Notes: generated by a model from the sequence alone, not told the origin. Positions 55,127-64,000 are shown, counted from the first letter of the stretch. The stretch: DNA of 64,000 nucleotides from Gemmatimonadaceae bacterium (GCA_030835125.1 JAUQWM010000044.1:142969-206968), one strand, 5' to 3'. Made by a program: numbers and translations.

Positions 55127-56446
55127 TCACCAGGCCAGCATCAGGGGCACTTCGAGCAGCCGCCGGACCGTCTGCAGGAACTTTGCGCCTGTCGCCCCGT
55201 CGATCACCCGATGGTCGCAACTCATGGTGACACGGAGGCGGCGCCGGACCACGACGTTTCCATCCACCACCACGGGCCGTGGTTCGATCCCGCCAATGGC
55301 CAGGATACCGGCTTCCGGCGGGTTGATGATCGCCGTGAAGTGGTCGATGCCGAACATGCCGAGGTTGGAGACGGAGAACGTGGAGCCGGTGTACTCGTCA
55401 GGCTTGAGGCGGCGATCGCGCGCGCGCGCCGCGAGTTCCCTGGACTCCCGGGCGATGTCGCGCAGCCCCTTCCGGTCGGCGTCGAAGAGCACGGGGGTGA
55501 TCAGGCCATCCTCGACGGCCACCGCCATGCCAAGGTGGACGCGATTGAAGTAGCGGATGTGGTCCCCGAGCCAGTGAGCGTTGCACTCCGGGTGTTCAGC
55601 GAGCGCCGTGGCGACCGCCTTCATGACGATGTCGTTGAAGGAGACCTTGTACTCGTCTCCCATCCCCGCCATCGCGCTCCGCATTTCGGCGGCGCGCTCG
55701 AGGTCGAATTCCGCGGTGAGGTAGAAGGTCGGGACGGGCCCGATGGACTCGGCGAGGCGCCTGGCGATCGTCTTGCGGATCTGCGTCAGCGGGACGTCCT
55801 GATAGTCGCCGACGGTGGCGGGCCGCGCCGAGGCAGTGCTCATCGCCGGCGATGTTCCGGCGGCGGCCGGTGCCGATTCGACGTCACGCTTGATGATGCG
55901 ACCACCGGGACCGGAGCCGCCGATGGAGCCAAGGTCGACGCCCCGCTCGGCGGCGAGTCGCCGGGCGAGTGGTGACGAGCGCAGCCGTCCGGCGGATGCT
56001 GCGGACGACGACGGAGGTGGGGCCGATTGCGCGGGCGCCGGGACGGGTGATGGGGTGGGGCCGGAGGCGGGCGCGGTGGTCGCTTGCGTTGCCGTGGCCG
56101 GAGGTGCGTTCTGGGGATCACGCGTCGGTGCCGGGGGCGCGGTAGCTTCCGCAGCGGGGGGGGGCCCCCCGGCAGCAGCGCCGGCCACCAGGCTGGCGAT
56201 GTCCTCATCGGCACCGGCGATCACGGCAATGAGCGACCCGACCGGCGAGGTCGCGCCCTCGGCGATCAGTCGCTTGCGGAGCACGCCGTCCCCGCGCGCG
56301 ACCAGCTCCATGATCGCCTTGTCCGTCTCGACCTCGGCCAGCGTCTCGCCGCTCTTCACGGCGTCGCCCTCAGCCTTGAGCCACTTCACCAGGCGCCCTT
56401 CCTCCATCGTGGGCGAGAGCGCCTCCATGAACACCTTGGTAGCCAT
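55127..56446 (-). CDS. pdhC: Pyruvate dehydrogenase E2, dihydrolipoamide acetyltransferase
   Basis: 439 residues. One N-terminal lipoyl domain (VETDKAIMELVA, lipoyl-Lys about residue 44), an Ala/Pro linker, a peripheral-subunit-binding domain (SPLARRLAAERGVDLGSIGG, then SGPGGRIIKRDV), a second linker and the acyltransferase core ending in MSCDHRVIDGATGAKFLQTV with the catalytic His and Asp. It transfers acetyl to CoA in the core of the complex. Lipoylated by LipB/LipA encoded nearby. A heptad hairpin separates it from pdhB. Confidence 0.95.
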   Translation of the reverse strand: MATKVFMEALSPTMEEGRLVKWLKAEGDAVKSGETLAEVETDKAIMELVARGDGVLRKRLIAEGATSPVGSLIAVIAGADEDIASLVAGAAAGGPPPAAEATAPPAPTRDPQNAPPATATQATTAPASGPTPSPVPAPAQSAPPPSSSAASAGRLRSSPLARRLAAERGVDLGSIGGSGPGGRIIKRDVESAPAAAGTSPAMSTASARPATVGDYQDVPLTQIRKTIARRLAESIGPVPTFYLTAEFDLERAAEMRSAMAGMGDEYKVSFNDIVMKAVATALAEHPECNAHWLGDHIRYFNRVHLGMAVAVEDGLITPVLFDADRKGLRDIARESRELAARARDRRLKPDEYTGSTFSVSNLGMFGIDHFTAIINPPEAGILAIGGIEPRPVVVDGNVVVRRRLRVTMSCDHRVIDGATGAKFLQTVRRLLEVPLMLAW

Positions 56447-56449
56447 TGG

Positions 56450-56534
56450 TCCCAGGTCAGAGGTCCGAGGTCAGCAGTCCGAGGCAGGTCGAGTCCACGA
56501 GTTCCGGGACCCCGACCTCGGACCTCCGGCCTCA
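56450..56534. repeat. Heptad-arm hairpin (GAGGTCC) between pdhC and pdhB
   Basis: Left arm 56450-56490 (CCCAGGTCAGAGGTCCGAGG and further 7-bp steps). Right arm 56508-56534 (CCGACCTCGGACCTCCGGCC). The right arm ends at the pdhB stop. Confidence 0.85.
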
Positions 56535-57515
56535 ATCCGGCAGGTACATCACCTTCTTCACGGCGGCGATCGTCTTCGCCACGTCGGGCTTGGCGGCGCG
56601 CTCCAGGTTCTTCGCGTATGGCATCGGCACGTCCGCCTGGTGCACGCGGATGACCGGGGCATCCAGGTCATCGAAGCAATCGCGCTGGATGTGGTCCACG
56701 ATCTGTGCACCCACGCCGCAGACCTCCCAGCCTTCCTCCAGCACGACCGCGCGGTTGGTCTTGCGCACGGAGGCGGTGATGGCGGCGACGTCCATCGGGC
56801 GGATCGTGCGCAGGTCCACCACGTCCACGCGGATCCCGTCCTTCTCCAGCTGGTCAGCCACCTGCACCGCCATGAGCGCCGACTTGCCGTAGGTCACGAT
56901 CGTGCAGTGGTCGCCTTCCCGCTTGAGCTCCGCCTGCCCGATGGGGATGACGTATTCCTCGTCAGGCACGTCGCCCTTGGTGTTGTACAGCATCTCGCCC
57001 TCGAAGAACACCACCGGGTTGTCGTCCCGGATGGCGCTCTTCAACAGGCCCTTGGCATCCCGCGGTGTGCCGGGGGACACGACCTTCAGGCCGGGGATGT
57101 GGGCGAGCCACGACTCGAAAGCCTGCGAGTGCTGCGCCGAGAGCTGGAGCGCGGCCCCGTTCGGCCCGCGGAAGACGATCGGGATGTTGAACTGGCCTCC
57201 CGACATGTAGAGGAGCTTGGCCGCCGCGTTCACCACCTGGTCGATCGCCAGCAGGGCGAAATTCCATGTCATGAACTCGATGACCGGGCGCAGCCCGACC
57301 ATCGCTGCGCCCACGCCGATCCCGGCGAACCCGAGCTCGGTGATGGGTGTGTCGACGACCCGCATCTCGCCGAACTCCTGGAGGAGTCCCTTCGAGACCT
57401 TGTACGCGCCCTGGTAGACGCCCACTTCCTCGCCCATGAGGAAGACGCGGTCGTCCCGCTGCATCTCTTCCTTGAGGGCCTGGTTCAGTGCGTCCCGGTA
57501 CGTGACTGTAGACAT
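56532..57515 (-). CDS. pdhB: Pyruvate dehydrogenase E1 subunit beta
   Basis: 327 residues, usual length. YRDALNQALKEEMQRDDRVF, LMGEEVGVYQGAYKVSKGLL, VDTPITELGFAGIGVGAAMV, PIVFRGPNGAALQLSAQHSQ, ALMAVQVADQLEKDGIRVDV, LRTIRPMD, and the C-terminal E1 domain ending NLERAAKPDVAKTIAAVKKV. It forms the ThDP-dependent heterotetramer with PdhA. Heptad hairpins lie on both sides. Confidence 0.96.
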   Translation of the reverse strand: MSTVTYRDALNQALKEEMQRDDRVFLMGEEVGVYQGAYKVSKGLLQEFGEMRVVDTPITELGFAGIGVGAAMVGLRPVIEFMTWNFALLAIDQVVNAAAKLLYMSGGQFNIPIVFRGPNGAALQLSAQHSQAFESWLAHIPGLKVVSPGTPRDAKGLLKSAIRDDNPVVFFEGEMLYNTKGDVPDEEYVIPIGQAELKREGDHCTIVTYGKSALMAVQVADQLEKDGIRVDVVDLRTIRPMDVAAITASVRKTNRAVVLEEGWEVCGVGAQIVDHIQRDCFDDLDAPVIRVHQADVPMPYAKNLERAAKPDVAKTIAAVKKVMYLPD

Positions 57516-57517
57516 CA

Positions 57518-57602
57518 GGTGGTCAGAGGTCAGAGGTCGGAGGTCCGAGGTCGGGATCCCGCCGGCCCTTGGACCTCGGACCTCGGACCTCCGACCTGTG
57601 CC
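57518..57602. repeat. Near-perfect heptad-arm hairpin (GAGGTCC) between pdhB and pdhA
   Basis: Left arm 57521-57553 in 7-bp steps (GGTCAGA, GGTCAGA, GGTCGGA, GGTCCGA, GGTC). Right arm 57571-57600 (GACCTCG, GACCTCG, GACCTCC, GACCTG). A ~17-base loop. It fills the whole gap between the two genes. Confidence 0.92.
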
Positions 57603-57606
57603 GCAT

Positions 57607-58632
<1,026 letters not shown>

Positions 58633-58650
58633 TGGGGACCTTGGGTGACC

Positions 58651-58680
58651 GGAATCGGGAATCGGGAATCGGGAATCGGG
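58651..58680 (+). repeat. Heptad array (GGAATCG) between pdhA and lipA
   Basis: Four perfect 7-bp copies of GGAATCG plus two bases; no complementary arm is visible in the 79-base gap. Confidence 0.9.
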
Positions 58681-58711
58681 GAGTCGAACGAACCTCCGTG
58701 GGCCGCGCGTC

Positions 58712-59626
58712 CTATCCGCCCACGCCCGCGGCCTGCACCTGTTCCCACGCGTGATAGCTGGACCGCACCAGCGGCCCCGATTCGACGTGCCGGTATCCCA
58801 TCGCCAGGCCCTCGGTGCGCAGCAGGGCGAACTCCTCCGGCGTGTAGTAACGGTCCATCGGCAGGTGGTCGTTGGAGGGGCGCAGGTACTGCCCCAGGGT
58901 CAGGATGTCGACGTCGACCTCGCGCAGGTCGCGCATGACCACCAGGACTTCTTCGATGGTCTCGCCAAGCCCGAGCATGATGCCGGTCTTGGTCGGGATG
59001 TCGGGCGCCAGGCGCTTCACGAGGCGGAAGATCGACATCACGCGCTCGTATCGGCCGCCCGGGCGCGCGCGCTTGTACAGGCGGGGCACCGTCTCGGTGT
59101 TGTGGTTGTAGATCTCCGGCCGCGCCTCGAGCACCTTCAGGATCGCCGCCTCGTCTCCCTGGAAGTCCGGCACCAGGACCTCCACCGAGCAGGTCGGCAC
59201 GCGCTCATGGACCAAGCGGATGGTCTCGGCGAATATCCCCGCGCCGAAGTCGGGAAGGTCGTCGCGGTCAACCGACGTGATCACGACGTGCCGGAGGTTC
59301 ATGGTCGCCGCGGCCGCCGCAACGCGCGATGGCTCTTCGAGGTCCGTGACCGGTGGACGGCCATGGGCGACGGCGCAGTAGCCGCAGTTCCTGGTGCAGA
59401 CGTCGCCCAGGATCATGAAGGTGGCGGCGCCGTGCTCCCAGCATTCTCCAACGTTGGGACAGTGGGCTTCCTCGCACACGGTGTGCAAGCCCATTTCACG
59501 CATCAAGCTCTTGAGGCGTATATAGTTAGCACCACCTGGCGCCTTCACCTTGAGCCAGGACGGTTTGCGCTCCGGAAGCGGCTGAACCCGGTGGCGCCCC
59601 ATGATCTGGTACAGCGTATCCGACAT
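58712..59626 (-). CDS. lipA: Lipoyl synthase (radical SAM)
   Basis: 304 residues. Inserts two sulfurs into octanoyl-E2. The auxiliary cluster motif CEEAHCPNVGECW (C-x4-C-x5-C) and the radical-SAM motif CTRNCGYCAV (C-x3-C-x2-C) are intact. PSRVAAAAATMNLRHVVITS, NHNTETVPRLYKRARPGGRY, KTGIMLGLGETIEEVLVVMR and the C-terminal GPLVRSSYHAWEQ are family hallmarks. First gene of the lipA-pdhA-pdhB-pdhC run, so lipoate assembly and its target complex are co-located. Confidence 0.97.
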   Translation of the reverse strand: MSDTLYQIMGRHRVQPLPERKPSWLKVKAPGGANYIRLKSLMREMGLHTVCEEAHCPNVGECWEHGAATFMILGDVCTRNCGYCAVAHGRPPVTDLEEPSRVAAAAATMNLRHVVITSVDRDDLPDFGAGIFAETIRLVHERVPTCSVEVLVPDFQGDEAAILKVLEARPEIYNHNTETVPRLYKRARPGGRYERVMSIFRLVKRLAPDIPTKTGIMLGLGETIEEVLVVMRDLREVDVDILTLGQYLRPSNDHLPMDRYYTPEEFALLRTEGLAMGYRHVESGPLVRSSYHAWEQVQAAGVGG

Positions 59627-59861
59627 TTGGCTTGGTCTGCGGTGCTCGCGGCCTGTTTCCGAGAGGGGCGGGCAATCTAGATCCGGTGCGCGACGAGGTC
59701 ATCGGAAGATAACCCTCAAACAGGAATTTCAGCAGTTAACGGAGCCTGCTGGACAGGGTGCAACCACAAAACCGACGGCGTCTTACGCGCCTCAGCGGAC
59801 TGAAACCGCACCACGTATCAGCCCGTAAGACCTGCAGAACTGAATCAACCGGGGAATTGAA
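59627..59861. other. Intergenic region with a candidate structured 5' leader
   Basis: 235 bases between divergent lipA and a small membrane-protein gene. GTCTTACG (59780-59787) pairs with CGTAAGAC (59824-59831), enclosing a second short CTGA/TCAG pairing. GGGGAATTGAA before the ATG holds a weak ribosome-binding site. No known riboswitch class was recognised. Confidence 0.4.
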
Positions 59862-60086
59862 ATGCTGCGCACCGTTTTCATGATCGGGCTCTTCGCCATC
59901 GGGGGCCTGTTCCTGCTGAAGCTCTTCTTTGGGATCCTGGGAGCTTTCTTCTTCATCCTGGTCGGCCTGCTCAAGGCCGCAATCTTCATCGCCCTCGTGG
60001 GGGCGGTGCTCTACCTGGTCATCCGCATCTTCAGCCCCGGCACTGCCCAGCGGTTGAAGGAACGCTGGTCGGGCAGCGGGATCTGA
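59862..60086 (+). CDS. Small membrane protein (74 aa)
   Basis: 74 residues with two closely spaced hydrophobic segments (about 4-31 and 35-56: MIGLFAIGGLFLLKLFFGIL and AAIFIALVGAVLYLVIRIF) and a short basic C-terminus (RLKERWSG). No known domain. Monocistronic, with its own leader and a strong terminator. Such small hydrophobic proteins are often phage-shock or stress-type membrane factors, but nothing here supports a specific role. Confidence 0.75.
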   Translation: MLRTVFMIGLFAIGGLFLLKLFFGILGAFFFILVGLLKAAIFIALVGAVLYLVIRIFSPGTAQRLKERWSGSGI

Positions 60087-60108
60087 CAGGCGCGGGACAG
60101 AGCAAGCG

Positions 60109-60147
60109 ACGAGGGAAGGGGAAGCGATCCCCCTTCCCTCGTTTTGC
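60109..60147. terminator. Bidirectional terminator between convergent genes
   Basis: ACGAGGGAAGGGG (60109-60121) pairs with CCCCTTCCCTCGT around a short loop, followed by TTTT on the plus strand. It ends 3 bases before the convergent stop at 60150, so it can serve both genes. Confidence 0.88.
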
Positions 60148-60149
60148 GT

Positions 60150-61106
60150 TCAGGGCGCGGCGTCCAGGGCCTCGATGACCGCCCAGGCCAGCATCGGCAC
60201 CATGATCTCGTGGTGGCCCGTGATCTCGTAGCCGGTGCCCCCGGCCAGCGTGGGGCGCTGCACGACGTTCACGCGCGGCCGATAGTGCCGCTGCATGTCC
60301 AGGTCGCAGGTGGTGAAGTCGACCGGGCGGCCCTCGTTGAGGTTGCGCGCGATGGTGAGCGCCTTGAGGAAGACCTCGGGCATGATGACGGCGCTGCCGA
60401 TGTTCAGCACGACGCCGCCCTCGTGGATCGACGGCAGGGCCGCCGCCAGCCGGCGGAAGTCCCGCAGGCTGGTGTCCCCGATCGCCGCCCCGCTCGCCGA
60501 CGGGTGCTGGTGCACGATCTCGGCGCCTAACGCGGCATGGACGGTCGCGGTCACGCCCAGCCGGCGGGCCTGCAGCAGGAGCGAGAGGTCGGCGTTCGCC
60601 AGGCCATCGTCGCGAGCCAGCGCGGCGCCCACGGCCTCCCCCATCCCCTGTCCGGCCTCCATCCCGGCGACGAAGGCCTCGTTCATTCCGCGCCCGGTCT
60701 CCTCCGCCATGCCGAACGTCCCGTCCCGCAAGCCCGCCGCGACATCCTCCGACGTGGCACCGAAGCGCGCGATCTCGTAGTCGTGGATCGCGGCCGAGCC
60801 GTTCATTGCCACGTGCGTGACGATGCCCCGCCGCATCAACTCCACCAGCACCGGCGAGAGCCCCGTCTTCACCACGTGGCCGCCGAGCATCATCACCACG
60901 CCCCTCCGGGCCCGCGCGGCACCCGCCACCGCCTGGACGACACGTCGGAAGTCGCGGGCGACCAGGAGGTCGGGCAGCGCATCGAGGAACGCGCCAAACG
61001 AGCGGTCCGCCCCGGGCGGATGGGCGAATTCCCCGGCCTGCACCTTGTTCGGCCGCCGCGCGATGGGAACGGTGCGGAGGCGCGACAGGTCGGCTTCAGG
61101 AATCAC
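60150..61106 (-). CDS. Conserved protein, deoxyhypusine-synthase-like (uncertain)
   Basis: 318 residues from GTG 61106. Rossmann-like core with VVMMLGGHVVKTGLSPVLVE, VTHVAMNGSAAIHDYEIARF, TSEDVAAGLRDGTFGMAEET and ITGHHEIMVPMLAWAVIEAL. The pattern of Gly-rich strands and His residues recalls bacterial deoxyhypusine-synthase-like proteins, but I cannot confirm the active-site lysine, so the reaction is left open. The start overlaps the stop of the upstream DUF3108 gene as GTGA, which supports both the start codon and co-translation. One GCGTTAGGC word is read as Ala-Leu-Gly. Confidence 0.55.
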   Translation of the reverse strand: MIPEADLSRLRTVPIARRPNKVQAGEFAHPPGADRSFGAFLDALPDLLVARDFRRVVQAVAGAARARRGVVMMLGGHVVKTGLSPVLVELMRRGIVTHVAMNGSAAIHDYEIARFGATSEDVAAGLRDGTFGMAEETGRGMNEAFVAGMEAGQGMGEAVGAALARDDGLANADLSLLLQARRLGVTATVHAALGAEIVHQHPSASGAAIGDTSLRDFRRLAAALPSIHEGGVVLNIGSAVIMPEVFLKALTIARNLNEGRPVDFTTCDLDMQRHYRPRVNVVQRPTLAGGTGYEITGHHEIMVPMLAWAVIEALDAAP

Positions 61107-61879
61107 GGGGTCGCGTTGGCTGCCGGACGGTGTGATCGGAGCTGGAGGCTGATGGTGGCCACCTTCAAGCGGACGCGCATCTGCACCATGATGCGGTCCT
61201 TGTCGTCCGTCAGCCAGATCTGCGCCTGCCCGCCCTCGGAGAAAATCCCACGCGACTTGATGATCGGCTGGATGACGATCGTGTTGAACTTCCCGGCCGG
61301 CAGGTCGACCGTCTCGCGCTTCAGGACCTTCACGATCACCGGGTTCCGGTCCGGCCTGAAGTAACGGTTCAACTCGTAGGTCTTGCCGACCTCGAGGTCC
61401 ATGGTGCGCACGTAGTAAAGGAGCGCGCCCTCGTCGAGGGGGCTGTCGACCGACGGGAGCTCCGGTCCGTTGTTCACGCGGTACGTCTTCCGCTCGGGGA
61501 AGATCTCGAAGACGCGGTCGCGATCGGTGGGGTCGTCGTCGCTGTCCTGCGTGAACCGGAGTGAGCTGAACTGCTCCTGGTCCACCCAGCTCTCCAGCAG
61601 GTAATTGGCCGTGTAGAAGAGCCAGCGCCCGTGGAGCATGAACTTCGTGTGCACGGCCGGGCGGCCGCGGAGGTCCTCGACCCCGACGACCTCCATGCTG
61701 CCACTGCCGACGTGCATCTTCCCGAGCTTGGCGACGTATTCCATCCGCTCGCCGACGCCGAACGGCATCGGGCGCGCGAGAGGCGCCGGCGCCGCCGACG
61801 CCGTGGCATCGTTTTGCGCGGTCGCGGGTGGGGTGTGCACCAGTCCCGTGACGAACATGAGCGCGAGGATCGCCCGCAT
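61103..61879 (-). CDS. DUF3108-domain exported protein
   Basis: 258 residues. Signal peptide MRAILALMFVTGLVHTPPAT (cleavage near ATAQN). The DUF3108 beta-rich domain follows: PFGVGERMEYVAKLGKMHVG, GSGSMEVVGVEDLRGRPAVH, YRVNNGPELPSVDSPLDEGA, PAGKFNTIVIQPIIKSRGIF, IWLTDDKDRIMVQMRVRLKV. Members are periplasmic proteins of unknown role, often near envelope or glycan genes, as here. It starts next to the stop of the GT2 gene (0-base gap) and overlaps the next gene by 4 bases, so the three genes form one operon. Confidence 0.85.
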   Translation of the reverse strand: MRAILALMFVTGLVHTPPATAQNDATASAAPAPLARPMPFGVGERMEYVAKLGKMHVGSGSMEVVGVEDLRGRPAVHTKFMLHGRWLFYTANYLLESWVDQEQFSSLRFTQDSDDDPTDRDRVFEIFPERKTYRVNNGPELPSVDSPLDEGALLYYVRTMDLEVGKTYELNRYFRPDRNPVIVKVLKRETVDLPAGKFNTIVIQPIIKSRGIFSEGGQAQIWLTDDKDRIMVQMRVRLKVATISLQLRSHRPAANATP

Positions 61880-62638
61880 CTACGCCGGCTCCGTCAGGCG
61901 GAGCTGCGGACGCCGCGCCTTCGCGCCACGGCCGAAGCGATAGAGCGCGATCGCGTCGTGCCACGGCCTGACGCGCGTTTCGCGAGGACGCAGGTCATAC
62001 CGCGGCTGCAGCGCCACCGACTCCACGCGCCGCGCATGCGGCGCCAGGGCGAGCAACGTGTCGACGTTGGCCCCCCAGCCGTCCCCTTCCACGAGGGGCT
62101 TGTCGCCCGCGGCGCGGATGGCGTCGCGCAGCACCGTCACGCGAAACAACCGGTACGTGCCGAGCGGATTCGCCACCCCGGGCACCCGTCCCATGCGACC
62201 CGCCAGCCAGCGAGCGACCCGCTGCAGCTGGCGCACCGGCTTGGGGAAGCTCGCATCGACCGCCGGTTCACCGACGACGATGTCGGCCCCGCCCTCGAAC
62301 CGCTTCACCAGCTCGGGAATGTGCTCGGGCTGGTCGGTGAAGTCGCCCTGCATCAGGATCACCGCGTCACGGCGGGGATACCGGCAGCGCTGCACGGCCT
62401 CGCGCAGCAGTGCCTCGATCGCCGCGGCGTAGCCCACGTGGCGCGTCCCGCCCATCACGGTCACCGGAAGCGCCTCGGCGTACGGCGCGAGGACCTCCGC
62501 GGTCGCGTCGGTGCTCCCGTCGTTGTAGACGAGCAACTCGTACTCCCGCGGGAACTCCGCGAACATCTTGCGGATCCGCCAGAGTACCAGCCCCACGGTC
62601 GGGGCCTCGTTGTGGACGGGAATACAGACGAAGAGCAC
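61880..62638 (-). CDS. Family 2 glycosyltransferase (dolichol-phosphate mannosyltransferase-like)
   Basis: 252 residues from GTG 62638. GT-A fold: VLFVCIPVHNEAPTVGLVLW, YELLVYNDGSTDATAEVLAP, GYAAAIEALLREAVQ, AVILMQGDFTDQPEHIPELV (acidic motif), GGADIVVGEPAV. No C-terminal membrane segments, so a soluble or peripheral enzyme using a nucleotide sugar, probably for lipid-linked glycan or LPS synthesis. The frame stays open far upstream across the GT4 gene, but the family N-terminus begins at the chosen start. Confidence 0.85.
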   Translation of the reverse strand: MLFVCIPVHNEAPTVGLVLWRIRKMFAEFPREYELLVYNDGSTDATAEVLAPYAEALPVTVMGGTRHVGYAAAIEALLREAVQRCRYPRRDAVILMQGDFTDQPEHIPELVKRFEGGADIVVGEPAVDASFPKPVRQLQRVARWLAGRMGRVPGVANPLGTYRLFRVTVLRDAIRAAGDKPLVEGDGWGANVDTLLALAPHARRVESVALQPRYDLRPRETRVRPWHDAIALYRFGRGAKARRPQLRLTEPA

Positions 62639-62742
62639 AGGACTCGAGTCGGGTGATGACCCACGAAACCTAGACGGGTGGCAATACGACGGGCACCACC
62701 GATTCGGTTGGCCCCAACCGCGACCTCCCGGCCGGATAAGTG

Positions 62743-63825
62743 CTACCGAACACGGGCGTCTCCGTTCCGCAGCGCCCCAAGCGCCTCCTCGTAGGCACGC
62801 GCGGTGCCCTCGGCCATCTGCGCCACCGAGAAGCGCGCCGCCTGCACCGGGCCCGCGTCGCCGAGGCGATGGCGCAGCCCCGGGTCGCGCACCAGGCGGG
62901 CCGCGGCGTCGGCGAATGCCGGCACGTCCCCCGGAGGCACCAGGAGACCGCACTGTAGCGGGACAATCAGCTCCGGCAGGCCCCCGACACTGAAGGCAAT
63001 GGGGGGCACCCGGAGCGCCATGGCGTCGATGACGGCGGTGCCGAGTCCTTCGCTGGTGGCCGGGTGCCACAGGATGTCGAGGCCCGCCATGGCCTGGTGG
63101 ATCTCGTCGACGAACCCGGCCCGGATCGCGGGGATCCCGCCGATGGCCGTCAGGCCCGCCGAGGCGCCGCCTAACAACACGAGTCGTGTCGACCGCCGCT
63201 CCGCCTCGGGCATCGCCTCGGCGATCCCGGAGAGCAGGTCGATGCCCTTTTCCACCGTCATGGCGCCCACGACTCCGCACACGACGGTGCCCGGGGGCCA
63301 GGCGCACTCCTGCCGCCAGTCGCGCGGCGACTCCACGACCGGGGCAGGGACCCCGGAATGCACGACCGTGATTCTCCCGAGGTCGACGCCACCCGCCACC
63401 AGGGCGTCGCGCACGGCGTTGGAGATGGCGATGAAGCGGGCCACCCGCGGACCGTACTTCAGCCGGCCGCGGGGGACGAACGCGACGCGCCGGGTGACGA
63501 TGAGCGGCACTTCGCGCCGCCCGACCAGCGCTGCCATCGCGATGGCGTGGGCGCGCGCGTCGTGCGCATGGACGAGGTCCGGTCGCCACGCCTTCAACCG
63601 CTTGGCCACCTTCCGCACCGCCCGCAGGTCCCAGTCGGCCGCAGCCCCTACGGCGGAGACGGCGAGTCCCGCGCCGCGGGCACGGCCCAGCAACGGTGAT
63701 TCCGGCGGTGCGATCACCAGCGGTTCGTGACCTGCGTCTCGCTGGGCTCGCGCCAGGAGGTACACCTGGCGCTGTCCGCCACGCCACGCCTTTCCCGTGT
63801 CGATGTGCAGCACCCGCAGTGACAT
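62743..63825 (-). CDS. Family 4 glycosyltransferase
   Basis: 360 residues, GT-B fold. N-terminal LHIDTGKAWRGGQRQVYLLA with the acceptor-side Gly-rich loop, DLVHAHDARAHAIAM, RFIAISNAVRDALVAGGV. The donor half has VCGVVGAMTVEKGIDLLSGI, LVLLGG, ILWHPATSEGLGTAVIDAMA with the EGLG/E motif, and PIAFSVGGLPELIVPLQCGL. Retaining sugar transfer, likely in LPS or capsule assembly. One TTGTTAGGC word is read as Leu-Leu-Gly. A 104-base gap to the GT2 gene shows no array. Confidence 0.9.
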   Translation of the reverse strand: MSLRVLHIDTGKAWRGGQRQVYLLARAQRDAGHEPLVIAPPESPLLGRARGAGLAVSAVGAAADWDLRAVRKVAKRLKAWRPDLVHAHDARAHAIAMAALVGRREVPLIVTRRVAFVPRGRLKYGPRVARFIAISNAVRDALVAGGVDLGRITVVHSGVPAPVVESPRDWRQECAWPPGTVVCGVVGAMTVEKGIDLLSGIAEAMPEAERRSTRLVLLGGASAGLTAIGGIPAIRAGFVDEIHQAMAGLDILWHPATSEGLGTAVIDAMALRVPPIAFSVGGLPELIVPLQCGLLVPPGDVPAFADAAARLVRDPGLRHRLGDAGPVQAARFSVAQMAEGTARAYEEALGALRNGDARVR

Positions 63826-63960
63826 GGCCTGAAACTCGCGCCGCGCCGGCGACGGGGCAACGCGCGACGTGGATCATCCGGGAGGTGCAACCAGTACAGA
63901 ATCAGGTCGTCCGATAGTGACAGGGTGGTCACGGGCGGCGCTGGTACAAGGAGGAGACAC

Positions 63961-64000
63961 ATGATCCTGGCCAACATTCGTCAACGACTCACGCGCGACG
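63961..64000 (+). CDS. Partial gene, cut by the window end
   Basis: ATG 63961 is preceded by AAGGAGGAG at an ideal distance (about 6 bases), the strongest ribosome-binding site in the window. Only 13 residues are visible (MILANIRQRLTRD), too few to name a family. Divergent from the GT4 gene. Confidence 0.6.
   Translation, partial: MILANIRQRLTRD

Noticed and set aside
61880..63877. A single 665-codon reading joining the GT2 gene with sequence upstream
   Set aside because: Only the last ~252 codons match a glycosyltransferase; the upstream part overlaps the GT4 gene in another frame and is shadow sequence.

Overview
The window is a GC-rich, gene-dense chromosomal segment of a diderm (Gram-negative) bacterium. 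Kdo transferase, Mla-type ABC ATPase, SusC/SusD-type outer-membrane proteins and many lipoproteins point to an outer membrane. The mix of SusC/SusD, DUF4397, Ig-like and TPR proteins, the very short ATP synthase epsilon subunit and the stand-alone F1 cluster best fit Gemmatimonadota. This is an inference from gene content; no rRNA gene is present.

Layout. 1-7.2 kb: a tiny Lys-rich peptide gene with a perfect terminator, a methyltransferase-like gene, mutM, and a minus-strand run rlmI, mltG, ruvX, rho. 7.3-8.2 kb: six minus-strand tRNA genes (Ala, Gly, Val, Arg, Pro, Arg) behind a clear promoter. 8.4-11.5 kb: a sigma-70 factor, an MlaF-like ATPase, a NUDIX hydrolase and an AraC-type regulator. 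11.5-12.1 kb: a four-helix-bundle (23S-IVS/S23-like) gene enclosed by about 75-bp inverted repeats. 12.2-16.6 kb: atpA-atpG-atpD-atpC behind a promoter with a CRP-type palindrome over its -10. 16.6-31.5 kb: a TPR membrane protein, a SusC-SusD-lipoprotein-DUF4397 operon, waaA, a DsbA-like lipoprotein, and TPM, nucleotidyltransferase-like and LemA genes. 31.5-44.1 kb: metG-ricT, accA-dnaE, a predicted aminopeptidase, an amidase and a UvrD-type helicase. 44.5-48.9 kb: an Ig-like surface lipoprotein and a small lipoprotein. 49-59.6 kb: a lipoate/pyruvate dehydrogenase block (lipA, pdhA, pdhB, pdhC, lpd, lipB) interrupted by a repeat-rich metalloprotease. 59.8-64 kb: a small membrane protein, a deoxyhypusine-synthase-like protein, DUF3108 and two glycosyltransferases.

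The most unusual content lies between the genes. Intergenic gaps are filled with short tandem arrays that nearly all have a 7-bp period but use different 'words'. The same words recur at distant loci, often as two complementary arms forming a hairpin. A second, related class begins with a conserved 19-mer (GCTGCGTGCTGATTGCTGC) and continues into GGGGCT- or CCAGCA-type hexamer tracts. One copy of this class encloses the four-helix-bundle gene, and others sit empty at gene ends. The arrays abut start codons (mutM, mlaF, atpG, a lipoprotein), supply stop codons (mutM, rlmI), and in one case are translated inside dnaE. My main hypothesis is a hairpin/heptad repeat family linked to an S23-like four-helix-bundle protein, with the gene-containing inverted repeat as the full element and the empty hairpins as its derivatives.

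A second genome-level signal is the over-represented word GCGTTAGGC, which in genes is usually read as the rare TTA leucine codon followed by GGC.
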